This document shows positions 39,952 to 53,259 of a stretch of DNA of 64,000 bases, in pieces. Each line of letters starts with the position of its first letter. Positions within the stretch are counted from its first letter, which is position 1. The DNA is from Megalopta genalis (Eukaryota > Arthropoda > Insecta > Hymenoptera > Halictidae): the NCBI RefSeq assembly GCF_051020955.1, contig NW_027477107.1, forward strand, positions 1 to 64,000. Direction: 5' to 3'. The notes beneath the pieces are model-generated. The model ran no database searches, had not been told where the DNA came from, and saw only the letters and a program-made list of their open reading frames with translations. A program made the position numbers and the translations under genes.

Positions 39952-42596
39952 CATGTGTATCGCGTGGATTTTGAAGCTAACTCGTTTGATTAGTCTTCAT
40001 TTGAAACTATATCATTTATACCCGAAGTGTTTGAAGCTATATCATTTGGTTCGCATGGATTTGAAGCTGAACCTTCTACATCGCATTGCTTTGCAGCTGA
40101 ATCATGTGATTCGCATGGATTTGAAGCTAACTCGTTCGTTTCGCCTGTATTTGAAGCTAGATCACTTATATCACAAGTATTTGAAGCTAAATCATGTGTA
40201 TCGCATGGATTTGAAGCTAAACCTTCTACATCGCATTGATTTGAAGCTAAATCATTTGTTTCGCATGGATTTGAATCTAAGCCTTGTCCTTCGAATTGAT
40301 TTGAAGCTAAATCATGTGTTTCGTATGGGTTTGAAGCTGAACCAACTACATCGCATTGATTTGAAGCTAAATCTTGTGTATCGCATGGATCTGAAGCTAA
40401 GCCTTCTACTTCACATCGATTTGAAGTTAAATCATTTGTTTCGCATGGAATTGAAGCCACCTCGTTTGTTCCTCCAACTTTTGAAGCTATATCACTTATA
40501 TCGCAACTATTTGAAGCTAAATCATATGTGTCACATGGATTTGAAGCTGAACCTTCTACATCGCTTTGATTTGAAGCTAACTCTTGTGTATCGCATGGAT
40601 TTGAAGCTAACTCGTTCGTTGTGCCTGCAGTTGAATCTACATTACTTATATCGCAAGTGTTTGAAGCTAAATCATGTGTATCGCGTGGATTTTGAAGCTA
40701 ACTCGTTTGATTAGTCTGCATTTGAAGCTATATCACTTATACCCCAATTGTTTGAAGCTAAATCATTTGTTTCGCGTGGATTTGAAGCTAAACCATCTAC
40801 ATCGCATTGATTAGAAGCTAAATCATGTGTCTCGCATGGATTTGAAGCTAACTCGTTCGTTTCGCCTCCATTTGAAACTATGTCACTTATATCGCAAGTA
40901 TTTAAAGCTAAATCATATGTGCCGCATGGATTTGAAGCTGAACCTACTACATCGCATTGATTTGAAGCTAAATCTTGTGTATCGCATGAATTTGAAGCTA
41001 AACCTTCTACATCGCATTGATTTGAAGCTAAATCATTTGTTTCGCATGGATTTGTATCTAAGCCTTGTCCTTCGAATTGATTTGAAGCTAAATCATGTGT
41101 TTCGTATGGATTTGAAGCTAAGCCTTCTACATCGGATTGATTTGAAGCGAAACCTTCTACATCCTATTGATTTGAAGCTAAACCTTCCATCTCTTATTGT
41201 TTTGAAGCTAAACCTTCTACATCGCATTGATTTGCAGCTAAATCATGTGTTTCGCATGGATTTGAAACTAACTCGTTCGTTTCGCCTGCAGTTGAATCTA
41301 CATCACTTATATCGCAAGTATTTGCAGCTAAATCATGTGTAACGCCTGGATTTTGAAGCTAAATCGGTTGATTAGTCTGCATTTGAAGCTATATTACTTA
41401 TACCCCAAGTGTTTGAAGCTAAATCATATGTTTCGCGTGAATTTGAAGCTAAACCTTCGACATCGCATTGATTTGAAGCTAAATCATGTTTCTCGCATGG
41501 TATTGAAGCTACCTCGCGTGTTCCTACAGCTTTTGAAGCTATATCACTTATATCGCAAGTATTTGAAGCTAAATCAGATGTGTCGCATGGATTTGAAGCT
41601 GAACCTACTACATCGCATTGATTTGAAGCTAAATCTTGTGTATCGCATGGATATGAAGCTAAACCTTCTACATCGCTAATATTTGAAGCTAAATCATGTG
41701 TATCGCGTGGATTTTGAAGCTAACTCGTTTGATTAGTCTTCATTTGAAACTATATCATTTATACCCGAAGTGTTTGAAGCTATATCATTTGTTTCGCATG
41801 GATGTGAAGCTGAACCTTCTACATCGCATTGCTTTGCAGCTGAATCATGTGATTCGCATGGATTTGAAGCTAACTCGTTCGTTTCGCCTGTATTTGAAGC
41901 TAGATCACTTATATCGCAAGTATTTGAAGCTAAATCATGTGTATCGCATGGATTTGAAGCTAAACCTTCTACATCGCATTGATTTGCAGCTGAATCATGT
42001 GATTCGCATGGATTTGAAGCTAACTCGTTCGTTTCGCCTGTATTTGAAGCTAGATCACTTATATCGCAAGTATTTGAAGCTAAATCATGTGTATCGCATG
42101 GATTTGAAGCTAACTCGTTCGTTTCGCCTCCATTTGAAACTATGTCACTTATATCGCAAGTATTTAAAGCTAAATCATATGTGCCGCATGGATTTGAAGC
42201 TGAACCTACTACATCGCATTGATTTGAAGCTAAATCGTGTGTATCGCATGGATTTGAATCTAAACCTTCTACATCGCATTGATTTGAAGCTAAATCATTT
42301 GTTTCGCATGGATTTGTATCTAAGCCTTGTCCTTCGAAATGATTTGAAGCTAAATCATGTGTTTCGTATGGATTTGAAGCTAAACCTTCTACATCGGATT
42401 GATTTGAAGCGAAACCTTCTACATTCTATTGATTTGAAGCTAAACCTTCTACCTCTTATTGTTTTGAAGCTAAACCTTCTACATCGCATTGATTTGCAGC
42501 TAAATCATGTGTTTCGCATGGATTTGAAGCTAACTCGTTCGTTTCGCCTGCAGTTGAATCTACATCACTTATATCGCAAGTATTTGCAGCTAAATC
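39952..42596. repeat. Start of the right-hand higher-order family
   Basis: From here the arrangement of unit classes changes. Modules of the 1,142-bp type appear at 39,953 and 41,696, but with internal rearrangements. A 150-bp (5-unit) tandem duplication lies at 41,821-42,120 with one visible difference between its halves over most of its length. Positions 41,335-41,696 recur at 46,380-46,741 (offset 5,045 bp). Confidence 0.8.
39993..40697 (-). pseudogene. Open minus-strand decapeptide frame, 235 codons
   Basis: The frame is open between TAG at 40,698-40,700 (after a +1 T frameshift) and TAA at 39,990-39,992 (GATTAG lesion). It thus spans a whole inter-cassette block. It carries the usual Cys-acidic decapeptides and has no ATG start. 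Confidence 0.25.
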
Positions 42597-44965
42597 ATGT
42601 GTAACGCGTGGATTTTGAAGCTAACTCGTTTGATTAGTCTTCGTTTGAAGCTATATCACTTACACCCCAAGTGTTTGAAGCTATATCATTTGTTTCGCAT
42701 GGATTTGAAGCTAAACCTTCTAAATCGCATTGATTTGCAGCTAAATCATGTGTTTCGCTTGGATTTGAAGCTAACTCGTTCGTTGCGCATGCAGTTAAAT
42801 CTAAATAACGTATATCACAAGTATTTGAAGCTAAACCATTTGATTCGCATGGATTTGAAGCTAAGCCTTCTACTTCGCATTCATTTGAAGCTAAATCATT
42901 TGTTTCACATGGATTTGAATCTAAGCATTGTACTTCGAATTGATTTGAAGCTAAATCATGTGTTTCGTATGGATTTGAAGCTACGCCTTCTACTTCGCAT
43001 TGATTTGAAGCTACCTCGTTTGTTCCTCCTGCTTTTGAAGCTATATCACTTATACCGCATGGATTTGAAGCTGAACCTTCTACATCGCATTGATTTGAAG
43101 CTAAATCATGTGAATCTCATGGATTTGAAGCTAACTCGTTCGTATAGCATGCAGTTGTAGCTAAATGATGTATATCACAGGTATTTGTAGCTAAACCACT
43201 TGTCTTGCATGGATTTGAAGCTAAGCCTTCTACTTCGCATTAATTGGAAGTTAAATCACGTGTTTTGCATGGATTTGAAGCTAAACCCTCTACATCGCAT
43301 TGATTTGAAGCTAAATTTTGTGTATCGCATGGATTTGAAACTAAACCTTCTACGTCGCATTGATTTGCAGATAAATCATGTGTTTCGCATGGATTTGAAG
43401 CTAACTCGTTCGTTTCGCCTGCAGTTGAATCTACATCACTTATATCGCTAATATTTGTAGCTAAATCATGTGTATCGCGTGGATTTTGAAGCTAACTCGT
43501 TTGATTAGTCTTCAATTGAAGCTATATCATTTATGCCCCAAGTGTTTGAAGCTATATCATTTGTTTCGCATGAATTTGAAGCTAAACCTCCTTCATCGCA
43601 TTGATTTGCAGCTAAATCATGTGTTTCGCATGCAGTTGAAGCTGAATCATGTCTTTCACAAGTATTTGAATATGAACCATTTGAGTCGCATTGATTTGAA
43701 CCCAAGCCTTCTACTTCGCACCTATTTGCAGCTAAATAATGTGTATCGCATGGATTTGAAGCTAAACCTTCTACATCGCATTGATTTGAAGCTAAATTAT
43801 TTGTTTCGCATGGATTTGAATATAAGCCTTGTCCTTCGAATTGATTTAAAGCTAAATCATGTGTTTCGTATGGATTTGAAGCTAAACCTTCTACATCGCA
43901 TTGATTTGAAACTAAATCATGTGTTTCGCATGGATTTGAAGCTAACTCGTTCGTTTCGCCTGTATTCGAAGCTATATCACCTATATCGCAAGTATTTGAA
44001 GCTAAATCATGTGTTACGCGTGGACTTGAAACTAAACCTTCTAAATAGCATTGATTTGAAGCTAAATCAAGTATCTCGCATGGAATTGAAGCTACCACGT
44101 TTGTTCCTACAGCTTTTGAAGCTATATCACTTATATCGCAAGTATTTCAAGCTAAATCATATGTGTCACATGGATTTGAAGCTGAACCTACTACATCGCA
44201 TTGATTTGAAGCTAAATCTTGTGTATGGCATGGATTTGAAGCGAAACCTTCTACATCGCATTGATTTGAAGCTAAATCATGTGTATCGCATGGATTTGAA
44301 GTTAACTCGTTTGTTTCGCATGCAGTTGTAGCTAAATAATGTTTATCACAAGTATTTGTAGTTAAACCATTTGTTTTGCATGGATTTGAAGCCAAGCCTT
44401 CTACTTCGCATTCATTTGAAGCTAAATCATTTGTTTCGCATGGATTTGAATCTAAGCCTTGTCCTTCGAATTGATTTGAATCTAAATCATGTGTGTTGTA
44501 TGGATTTGAAGCTAAACCTTCTACTTCGCATTTATTTGAAGCTAAACCTTCTATATTCTATTGATTTCAAGCTAAACCATCTACCTCTTATTGATTTGAG
44601 GCTAAACCTTCTACATCGCATTGATTTGAAGATGAATCGTGTGTTTCGCATGGATTTGAAACTAAATCGTTAGTTTCGCATGCAGTTGTAGCTAAATAAT
44701 GTATATCACAAGTATTCGTAGCTAAACCATTTGTTTTGCATGGATTTGAAGCTACGCCTTCCACTTCGCATTGATTTGAAGCTAAATCATGTGTTTCGCA
44801 TGGAATTGAAGCAACCTCGTTTGTTCCTCCAGCTTTTCAAGCTATATCACATATATCGCAAGTATTTGAAGCTAAATCATATGTGTTGCATGGATTTGAA
44901 GATGAACCTTCTACATCGCATTGATTTGAAGCTAAATCTTGTGTATCGCATGGATTTGAAGCTAA
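42597..44965. repeat. 2,369-bp module with a distant copy at 55,544-57,912
   Basis: All landmarks recur at an offset of 12,947 bp (43,468 to 56,415; 44,371 to 57,318; 44,731 to 57,678). The match ends at 44,966, where this copy continues GCTAACTC and the distant copy GCTAAACC. Two minus-strand open blocks lie inside it, 43,508-44,146 (213 codons) and 44,150-44,557 (136 codons), separated by a single TGA. Confidence 0.87.
43508..44146 (-). pseudogene. Open minus-strand decapeptide frame, 213 codons
   Basis: Bounded by TGA at 44,147-44,149 (unit reading GTATTTCAAG) and TAA at 43,505-43,507. The copy at 56,455-57,093 differs by a handful of residues in the compared 197-residue part. One GTG lies at 44,096-44,098 inside a repeat. 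Coding status is doubtful. Confidence 0.25.
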
Positions 44966-46740
44966 CTCTTGTGTATCGCATGGATTTGAAGCTAACTCGT
45001 TCGTTTCGCCTCCATTTGAAACTATGTCACTTATATCGCAAGTATTTAAAGCTAAATCATATGTGCCGCATGGATTTGAAGCTGAACCTACTACATCGCA
45101 TTGATTTGAAGCTAAGTCGTGTGTATCGCATGGATTTGAATCTAAACCTTCTACATCGCATTGATTTGAAGCTAAATCATTTGTTTCGCATGGATTTGTA
45201 TCTAAGCCTTGTCCTTCGAAATGATTTGAAGCTAAATCATGTGTTTCGTATGGATTTGAAGCTAAACCTTCTACATCGGATTGATTTGAAGCGAAACCTT
45301 CTACATTCTATTGATTTGAAGCTAAACCTTCTACCTCTTATTGTTTTGAAGCTAAACCTTCTACATCGCATTGATTTGCAGCTAAATCATGTGTTTCGCA
45401 TGGATTTGAAGCTAACTCGTTCGTTTCGCCTGCAGTTGAATCTACACCACTTATATCGCAAGTATTTGCAGCTAAATCATGTGTAACGCGTGGATTTTGA
45501 AGCTAAATCGTTTGATTAGTCTGCATTTGAAGCTATATCATTTATACCCGAAGTATTTGAAGCTATATCATTTGTTTCGCATGGATTTGAAGCTAAACCT
45601 TCTACCTCTTATTGTTTTGAAGCTAAAACTTCTACATCGCATTGATTTGAAGCTAAATCATGTTTCTCGCATGGAATTGAAGCTACCTCGTTTGTTCCTA
45701 CAGCTTTTGAAGCTATATCACTTATATCGCAAGTATTTGCAGCTAAATCGAATGTGTCGCATGGATTTGAAGCTGAGCATACTACATCGCATTGATTTGA
45801 AGCTAAATCTTGTGTATCGCATGGATTTGAAGCTAAACCTTCTACATCGCATTGATTTGAAGCTAAATCATGTATATAGCATGGATTTGAAGCTATCTCG
45901 TTTATTTCGCATGCAGTTGTAGCTAAATAATGTATATCACAAGTATTTGTAGCTAAACCATTTGTTTTGCATGGATTTGAATCTAAGCCTTCTACTTCGC
46001 ATTCATTTGAAGCTAAATCATTTGTTTCGTATGGATTTGAATCTAAGCCTTGTCCTTCGAATTGATTTGAAGCTAAATCATGTGTTTCGTATGGATTTGA
46101 AGCTAAACCTTCTACATCGCATTGATTTGAAGCTAAACCTTCTATATTCTATTGATTTGAAGCAGAACCTTCTACCTCTTATTGATTTGAAGCTAAACCT
46201 TCTACATCGCATTGATTTGAAGCTAAATCTTGTATATCGCATGGATTTGAAGCTAAACCTTCTACATCGCATTGATTTGAAGCTAAATCATGTGTTTCGC
46301 ATGGATTTGAAGCTAACTCGTTCGTTTCGCCTGCAGTTTAATCTACATCACTTATATCGCAAGTATTTGCAGCTAAATCATGTGTAACGCCTGGATTTTG
46401 AAGCTAAATCGGTTGATTAGTCTGCATTTGAAGCTATATTACTTATACCCCAAGTGTTTGAAGCTAAATCATATGTTTCGCGTGAATTTGAAGCTAAACC
46501 TTCGACATCGCATTGATTTGAAGCTAAATCATGTTTCTCGCATGGTATTGAAGCTACCTCGCGTGTTCCTACAGCTTTTGAAGCTATATCACTTATATCG
46601 CAAGTATTTGAATCTAAATCAGATGTGTCGCATGGATTTGAAGCTGAACCTACTACATCGCATTGATTTGAAGCTAAATCTTGTGTATCGCATGGATATG
46701 AAGCTAAACCTTCTACATCGCTAATATTTGAAGCTAAATC
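44966..46740. repeat. Right-family array, linking segment
   Basis: The first 500 bp repeat the 42.1-42.6 kb sequence (offset 2,882 bp). The rest is a variant arrangement, with 46,380-46,740 copying 41,335-41,695. The + strand frame starting with FEAK and the minus frame both run through parts of it. Nothing beyond the 30-bp units is seen. Confidence 0.8.
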
Positions 46741-48753
46741 ATGTGTATCGCGTGGATTTTGAAGCTAACTCGTTTGATTAGTCTTCATTTGAAACTATAT
46801 CATTTATACCCGAAGTGTTTGAAGCTATATCATTTGTTTCGCATGGATGTGAAGCTGAACCTTCTACATCGCATTGCTTTGCAGCTGAATCATGTGATTC
46901 GCATGGATTTGAAGCTAACTCGTTCGTTTCGCCTGTATTTGAAGCTAGATCACTTATATCGCAAGTATTTGAAGCTAAATCATGTGTATCGCATGGATTT
47001 GAAGCTAAACCTTCTACATCGCATTGATTTGAAGCTAAATCATTTGTTTCGCATGGTTTTGAATCTAAGCCTTGTCCTTCGAATTGATTTGAAGCTAAAT
47101 CATGTGTTTCGTATGGGTTTGAAGCTGAACCAACTACATCGCATTGATTTGAAGCTAAATCTTGTGTATCGCATGGCTTTGAAGCTAAACCTTCTACATC
47201 GCTAATATTTGAAGCTAAATCATGAGTATCGCGTGGATTTTGAAGCTAACTCGTTCGATTAGTCTTCATTTGAAGCTATATCATTTATACCCTAAGTGTT
47301 TGAAGCTATATCATTTGTTTCGCATGGATTTGAAGCTGAACCTTCTACATCGCATTGATTTGAAGCTAACTCTTGTGTATCGCATGGATTTGAAGCTAAC
47401 TCGTTCGTTTCTCCTCCATTTGAAACTATGTCACTTATATCGCAAGTATTTAAAGCTAAATCATATGTGCCGCATGGATTTGAAGCTGAACCTACTACAT
47501 CGCATTGATTTGAAGCTAAATCGTGTGTATCGCATGGATTTGAATCTAAACCTTCTACATCGCATTGATTTGAAGCTAAATCATTTGTTTCGCATGGATT
47601 TGTATCTAAGCCTTGTCCTTCGAAATGATTTGAAGCTAAATCATGTGTTTCGTATGGATTTGAAGCTAAACCTTCTACATCGGATTGATTTGAAGCGAAA
47701 CCTTCTACATTCTATTGATTTGAAGCTAAACCTTCTACCTCTTATTGTTTTGAAGCTAAACCTTCTACATCGCATTGATTTGCAGCTAAATCATGTGTTT
47801 CGCATGGATTTGAAGCTAACTCGTTCGTTTCGCCTGCAGTTGAATCTACATCACTTATATCGCAAGTATTTGCAGCTAAATCATGTGTAACGCGTGGATT
47901 TTGAAGCTAACTCGTTTGATTAGTCTTCGTTTGAAGCTATATCACTTACACCCCAAGTGTTTGAAGCTATATCATTTGTTTCGCATGGATTTGAAGCTAA
48001 ACCTTCTACATCGCATTGATTTGCAGCTAAATCATGTGTTTCGCTTGGATTTGAAGCTAACTCGTTCGTTGCGCATGCAGTTAAATCTAAATAACGTATA
48101 TCACAAGTATTTGAAGCTAAACCATTTGATTCGCATGGATTTGAAGCTAAGCCTTCTACTTCGCATTCATTTGAAGCTAAATCATTTGTTTCGCATGGAT
48201 TTGAATCTAAGCATTGTACTTCGAATTGATTTGAAGCTAAATCATGTGTTTCGTATGGATTTGAAGCTACGCCTTCTACTTCGCATTGATTTGAAGCTAC
48301 CTCGTTTGTTCCTCCTGCTTTTGAAGCTATATCACTTATACCGCATGGATTTGAAGCTGAACCTTCTACATCGCATTGATTTGAAGCTAAATCATGTGAA
48401 TCTCATGGATTTGTAGCTAACTCGTTCGTATAGCATGCAGTTGTAGCTAAATGATGTATATCACAGGTATTTGTAGCTAAACCATTTGTCTTGCATGGAT
48501 TTGAAGCTAAGCCTTCTACTTCGCATTAATTGGAAGTTAAATCACGTGTTTTGCATGGATTTGAAGCTAAACCCTCTACATCGCATTGATTTGAAGCTAA
48601 ATTTTGTGTATCGCATGGATTTGAAACTAAACCTTCTACGTCGCATTGATTTGCAGATAAATCATGTGTTTCGCATGGATTTGAAGCTAACTCGTTCGTT
48701 TCGCCTGCAGTTGAATCTACATCACTTATATCGCTAATATTTGTAGCTAAATC
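46741..48753. repeat. 2,013-bp higher-order repeat, copy 1
   Basis: The module contains cassette starts at relative positions 0, 481 and 1,142. The next copy follows directly at 48,754 and a third lies at 54,402. Its first 1,142 bp also exist as an independent repeating module at 52,118 and 53,260. Confidence 0.9.
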
Positions 48754-50766
48754 ATGTGTATCGCGTGGATTTTGAAGCTAACTCGTTTGATTAGTCTTCA
48801 TTTGAAACTATATCATTTATACCCGAAGTGTTTGAAGCTATATCATTTGTTTCGCATGGATGTGAAGCTGAACCTTCTACATCGCATTGCTTTGCAGCTG
48901 AATCATGTGATTCGCATGGATTTGAAGCTAACTCGTTCGTTTCGCCTGTATTTGAAGCTAGATCACTTATATCGCAAGTATTTGAAGCTAAATCATGTGT
49001 ATCGCATGGATTTGAAGCTAAACCTTCTACATCGCATTGATTTGAAGCTAAATCATTTGTTTCGCATGGTTTTGAATCTAAGCCTTGTCCTTCGAATTGA
49101 TTTGAAGCTAAATCATGTGTTTCGTATGGGTTTGAAGCTGAACCAACTACATCGCATTGATTTGAAGCTAAATCTTGTGTATCGCATGGCTTTGAAGCTA
49201 AACCTTCTACATCGCTAATATTTGAAGCTAAATCATGAGTATCGCGTGGATTTTGAAGCTAACTCGTTTGATTAGTCTTCATTTGAAGCTATATCATTTA
49301 TACCCTAAGTGTTTGAAGCTATATCATTTGTTTCGCATGGATTTGAAGCTGAACCTTCTACATCGCATTGATTTGAAGCTAACTCTTGTGTATCGCATGG
49401 ATTTGAAGCTAACTCGTTCGTTTCGCCTCCATTTGAAACTATGTCACTTATATCGCAAGTATTTAAAGCTAAATCATATGTGCCGCATGGATTTGAAGCT
49501 GAACCTACTACATCGCATTGATTTGAAGCTAAATCGTGTGTATCGCATGGATTTGAATCTAAACCTTCTACATCGCATTGATTTGAAGCTAAATCATTTG
49601 TTTCGCATGGATTTGTATCTAAGCCTTGTCCTTCGAAATGATTTGAAGCTAAATCATGTGTTTCGTATGGATTTGAAGCTAAACCTTCTACATCGGATTG
49701 ATTTGAAGCGAAACCTTCTACATTCTATTGATTTGAAGCTAAACCTTCTACCTCTTATTGTTTTGAAGCTAAACCTTCTACATCGCATTGATTTGCAGCT
49801 AAATCATGTGTTTCGCATGGATTTGAAGCTAACTCGTTCGTTTCGCCTGCAGTTGAATCTACATCACTTATATCGCAAGTATTTGCAGCTAAATCATGTG
49901 TAACGCGTGGATTTTGAAGCTAACTCGTTTGATTAGTCTTCGTTTGAAGCTATATCACTTACACCCCAAGTGTTTGAAGCTATATCATTTGTTTCGCATG
50001 GATTTGAAGCTAAACCTTCTACATCGCATTGATTTGCAGCTAAATCATGTGTTTCGCTTGGATTTGAAGCTAACTCGTTCGTTGCGCATGCAGTTAAATC
50101 TAAATAACGTATATCACAAGTATTTGAAGCTAAACCATTTGATTCGCATGGATTTGAAGCTAAGCCTTCTACTTCGCATTCATTTGAAGCTAAATCATTT
50201 GTTTCGCATGGATTTGAATCTAAGCATTGTACTTCGAATTGATTTGAAGCTAAATCATGTGTTTCGTATGGATTTGAAGCTACGCCTTCTACTTCGCATT
50301 GATTTGAAGCTACCTCGTTTGTTCCTCCTGCTTTTGAAGCTATATCACTTATACCGCATGGATTTGAAGCTGAACCTTCTACATCGCATTGATTTGAAGC
50401 TAAATCATGTGAATCTCATGGATTTGAAGCTAACTCGTTCGTATAGCATGCAGTTGTAGCTAAATGATGTATATCACAGGTATTTGTAGCTAAACCATTT
50501 GTCTTGCATGGATTTGAAGCTAAGCCTTCTACTTCGCATTAATTGGAAGTTAAATCACGTGTTTTGCATGGATTTGAAGCTAAACCCTCTACATCGCATT
50601 GATTTGAAGCTAAATTTTGTGTATCGCATGGATTTGAAACTAAACCTTCTACGTCGCATTGATTTGCAGATAAATCATGTGTTTCGCATGGATTTGAAGC
50701 TAACTCGTTCGTTTCGCCTGCAGTTGAATCTACATCACTTATATCGCTAATATTTGTAGCTAAATC
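48754..50766. repeat. 2,013-bp higher-order repeat, copy 2
   Basis: Direct tandem partner of 46,741-48,753. One visible difference is that the unit near 48,411 reads TTTGTAGCT in copy 1 and TTTGAAGCT here; this removes a + strand stop but leaves the minus frame open in both. Confidence 0.9.
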
Positions 50767-52117
50767 ATGTGTATCGCGTGGATTTTGAAGCTAACTCGTT
50801 TGATTAGTCTTCAATTGAAGCTATTTCATTTATGCCCCAAGTGTTTGAAGCTATATCATTTGTTTCGCATGGATTTGAAGCTAAACCTCCTTCATCGCAT
50901 TGATTTGCAGCTAAATCATGTGTTTCGCATGCAGTTGAAGCTGAATCATGTCTTTCACAAGTATTTGAAGATGAACCATTTGAGTCGCATTGATTTGAAC
51001 CCAAGCCTTCTACTTCGCACCTATTTGCAGCGAAATAATGTGTATCGCATGGATTTGAAGCTAAACCTTCTACATCGCATTGATTTGAAGCTAAATTATT
51101 TGTTTCGCATGGATTTGAATATAAGCCTTGTCCTTCGAATTGATTTAAAGCTAAATCATGTGTTTCGTATGGATTTGAAGCTAAACCTTCTACATCGCAT
51201 TGATTTGAAGCTAAATAATGTGTTTCGCATGGATTTGAAGCTAACTCGTTCGTTGCGCACGCAGTTAAATCTAAATAACGTATATCACAAGTATTTGAAG
51301 CTAAACCATTTGATTCGCATGGATTTGAAGCTAAAACTTCTACATCGCATTGATTTGCAGCTGAATCATGTCCTTCCCATGGATTTGAAGCTAACTCGTT
51401 CGTTTCGCCTGTATTTGAAGCTATATCACTTATATCGCAAGTATTCGAAGCTAAATCATGTGTATCGCATGGATTTGTTGCTAAACCTTCTACATCGCAT
51501 TGATTTGAAGCTAAATCATTTGTTTCGCATGCAGTTGAAGCTAAATCATGTCTTTCACAAGTATTTCAAGATGAACCATTTGAATCGCATTGATTTGAAC
51601 CCGAGCCTTCTACTTCGCACTGATTTGCAGCTAAATAATGTGTTTCGCATGGATTTGAAGCTAATCCTTCTACATCGCATTGATTTGCAGCTGAATCATG
51701 TGTTTCGCATGGATTTGAAGCTAACTCGTTCGTTTTGCTTGCAGTTGAATCTACATCACTTATATCGCAAGTGTTTGAAGCTAAATCATATGTGTCGCAT
51801 GGATTTGAAGCTGAACCTACTTCATCGCATTGATTTGAAGCTAAATCTTGTGTATGGCATGGATTTGAAGCTAACTCGTTCGTTTCGCCTCCATTTGAAA
51901 CTATGTCACTTATATTGCAAGTATTTAAAGCTAAATCATATGTGCCGCATGGATTTGAAGCTGAACCTACTACATCGCATTGATTTGAAGCTAAATCTTG
52001 TGTATCGCATGGATTTGAAGCTAAACCTTCTACATCGCATTGATTTGAAGCTAAATCATGTGTATCGCATGGATATGAAGCTAAACCTTCTACATCGCTA
52101 ATATTTGAAGCTAAATC
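50767..52117. repeat. Chimeric module joining left- and right-family sequence
   Basis: The first part copies the right-family module at 43,468 and 56,415. The middle, roughly 51,000-51,800, matches left-family sequence around 15,460-16,140, but with three extra units near 51,380-51,470. The last part returns to right-family modules. The longest + strand ORF of the window (444 codons, 50,767-52,101) lies here and I regard it as a by-product of the repeat. The minus frame is open from 50,807 to 51,565 (253 codons). Confidence 0.75.
50807..51565 (-). pseudogene. Open minus-strand decapeptide frame, 253 codons
   Basis: Bounded by TGA at 51,566-51,568 (the GTATTTCAAG unit also seen at 15,927) and TAA at 50,804-50,806. 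It includes the three units absent from the left-family relatives, and these do not break the frame. Confidence 0.25.
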
Positions 52118-53259
52118 ATGTGTATCGCGTGGATTTTGAAGCTAACTCGTTTCATTAGTCTTCATTTGAAACTATATCATTTATACCCGAAGTGTTTGAA
52201 GCTATATCATTTGTTTCGCATGGATGTGAAGCTGAACCTTCTACATCGCATTGCTTTGCAGCTGAATCATGTGATTCGCATGGATTTGAAGCTAACTCGT
52301 TCGTTTCGCCTGTATTTGAAGCTACATCACTTATATCGCAAGTATTTGAAGCTAAATCATGTGTATCGCATGGATTTGAAGCTAAACCTTCTACATCGCA
52401 TTGATTTGAAGCTAAATCATTTGTTTCGCATGGTTTTGAATCTAAGCCTTGTCCTTCGAATTGATTTGAAGCTAAATCATGTGTTTCGTATGGGTTTGAA
52501 GCTGAACCAACTACATCGCATTGATTTGAAGCTAAATCTTGTATATCGCATGGCTTTGAAGCTAAACCTTCTACATCGCTAATATTTGAAGCTAAATCAT
52601 GTGTATCGCGTGGATTTTGAAGCTAACTCGTTTGATTAGTCTTCATTTGAAGCTATATCATTTATACCCGAAGTGTTTGAAGCTATATCATTTGTTTCGC
52701 ATGGATTTGAAGCTGATCCTTCTACATCGCATTGATTTGAAGCTAACTCTTGTGTATCGCATGGATTTGAAGCTAACTCGTTCGTTTCGCCTCCATTTGA
52801 AACTATGTCACTTATATCGCAAGTATTTAAAGCTAAATCATATGTGCCGCATGGATTTGAAGCTGAACCTACTACATCGCATTGATTTGAAGCTAAATCG
52901 TGTGTATCGCATGGATTTGAATCTAAACCTTCTACATCGCATTGATTTGAAGCTAAATCATTTGTTTCGCATGGATTTGTATCTAAGCCTTGTCCTTCGA
53001 AATGATTTGAAGCTAAATCATGTGTTTCGTATGGATTTGAAGCTAAACCTTCTACATCGGATTGATTTGAAGCGAAACCTTCTACATTCTATTGATTTGA
53101 AGCTAAACCTTCTACCTCTTATTGTTTTGAAGCTAAACCTTCTACATCGCATTGATTTGCAGCTAAATCATGTGTTTCGCATGGATTTGAAGCTAACTCG
53201 TTCGTTTCGCCTGCAGTTGAATCTACATCACTTATATCGCTAATATTTGTAGCTAAATC
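52118..53259. repeat. 1,142-bp higher-order repeat, copy 1
   Basis: Direct tandem partner of 53,260-54,401. The only difference I noticed is TTTCATTAG here against TTTGATTAG in copy 2. Length is 38 units plus 2 bp, equal to two +1 T cassettes (relative positions 0 and 481). Confidence 0.92.

Noticed and set aside
50767..52101. Longest + strand ORF (444 codons) and its many relatives with a DLKLN-type decapeptide (e.g. 1,182-2,456; 6,144-7,211; 15,191-16,342)
   Set aside because: The frame is open only because most units lack a stop in it. Common unit variants (GTTGTAGCT, TTAGAAGCT) create stops, and its most variable site falls at a second codon position. No start context or domain is visible.
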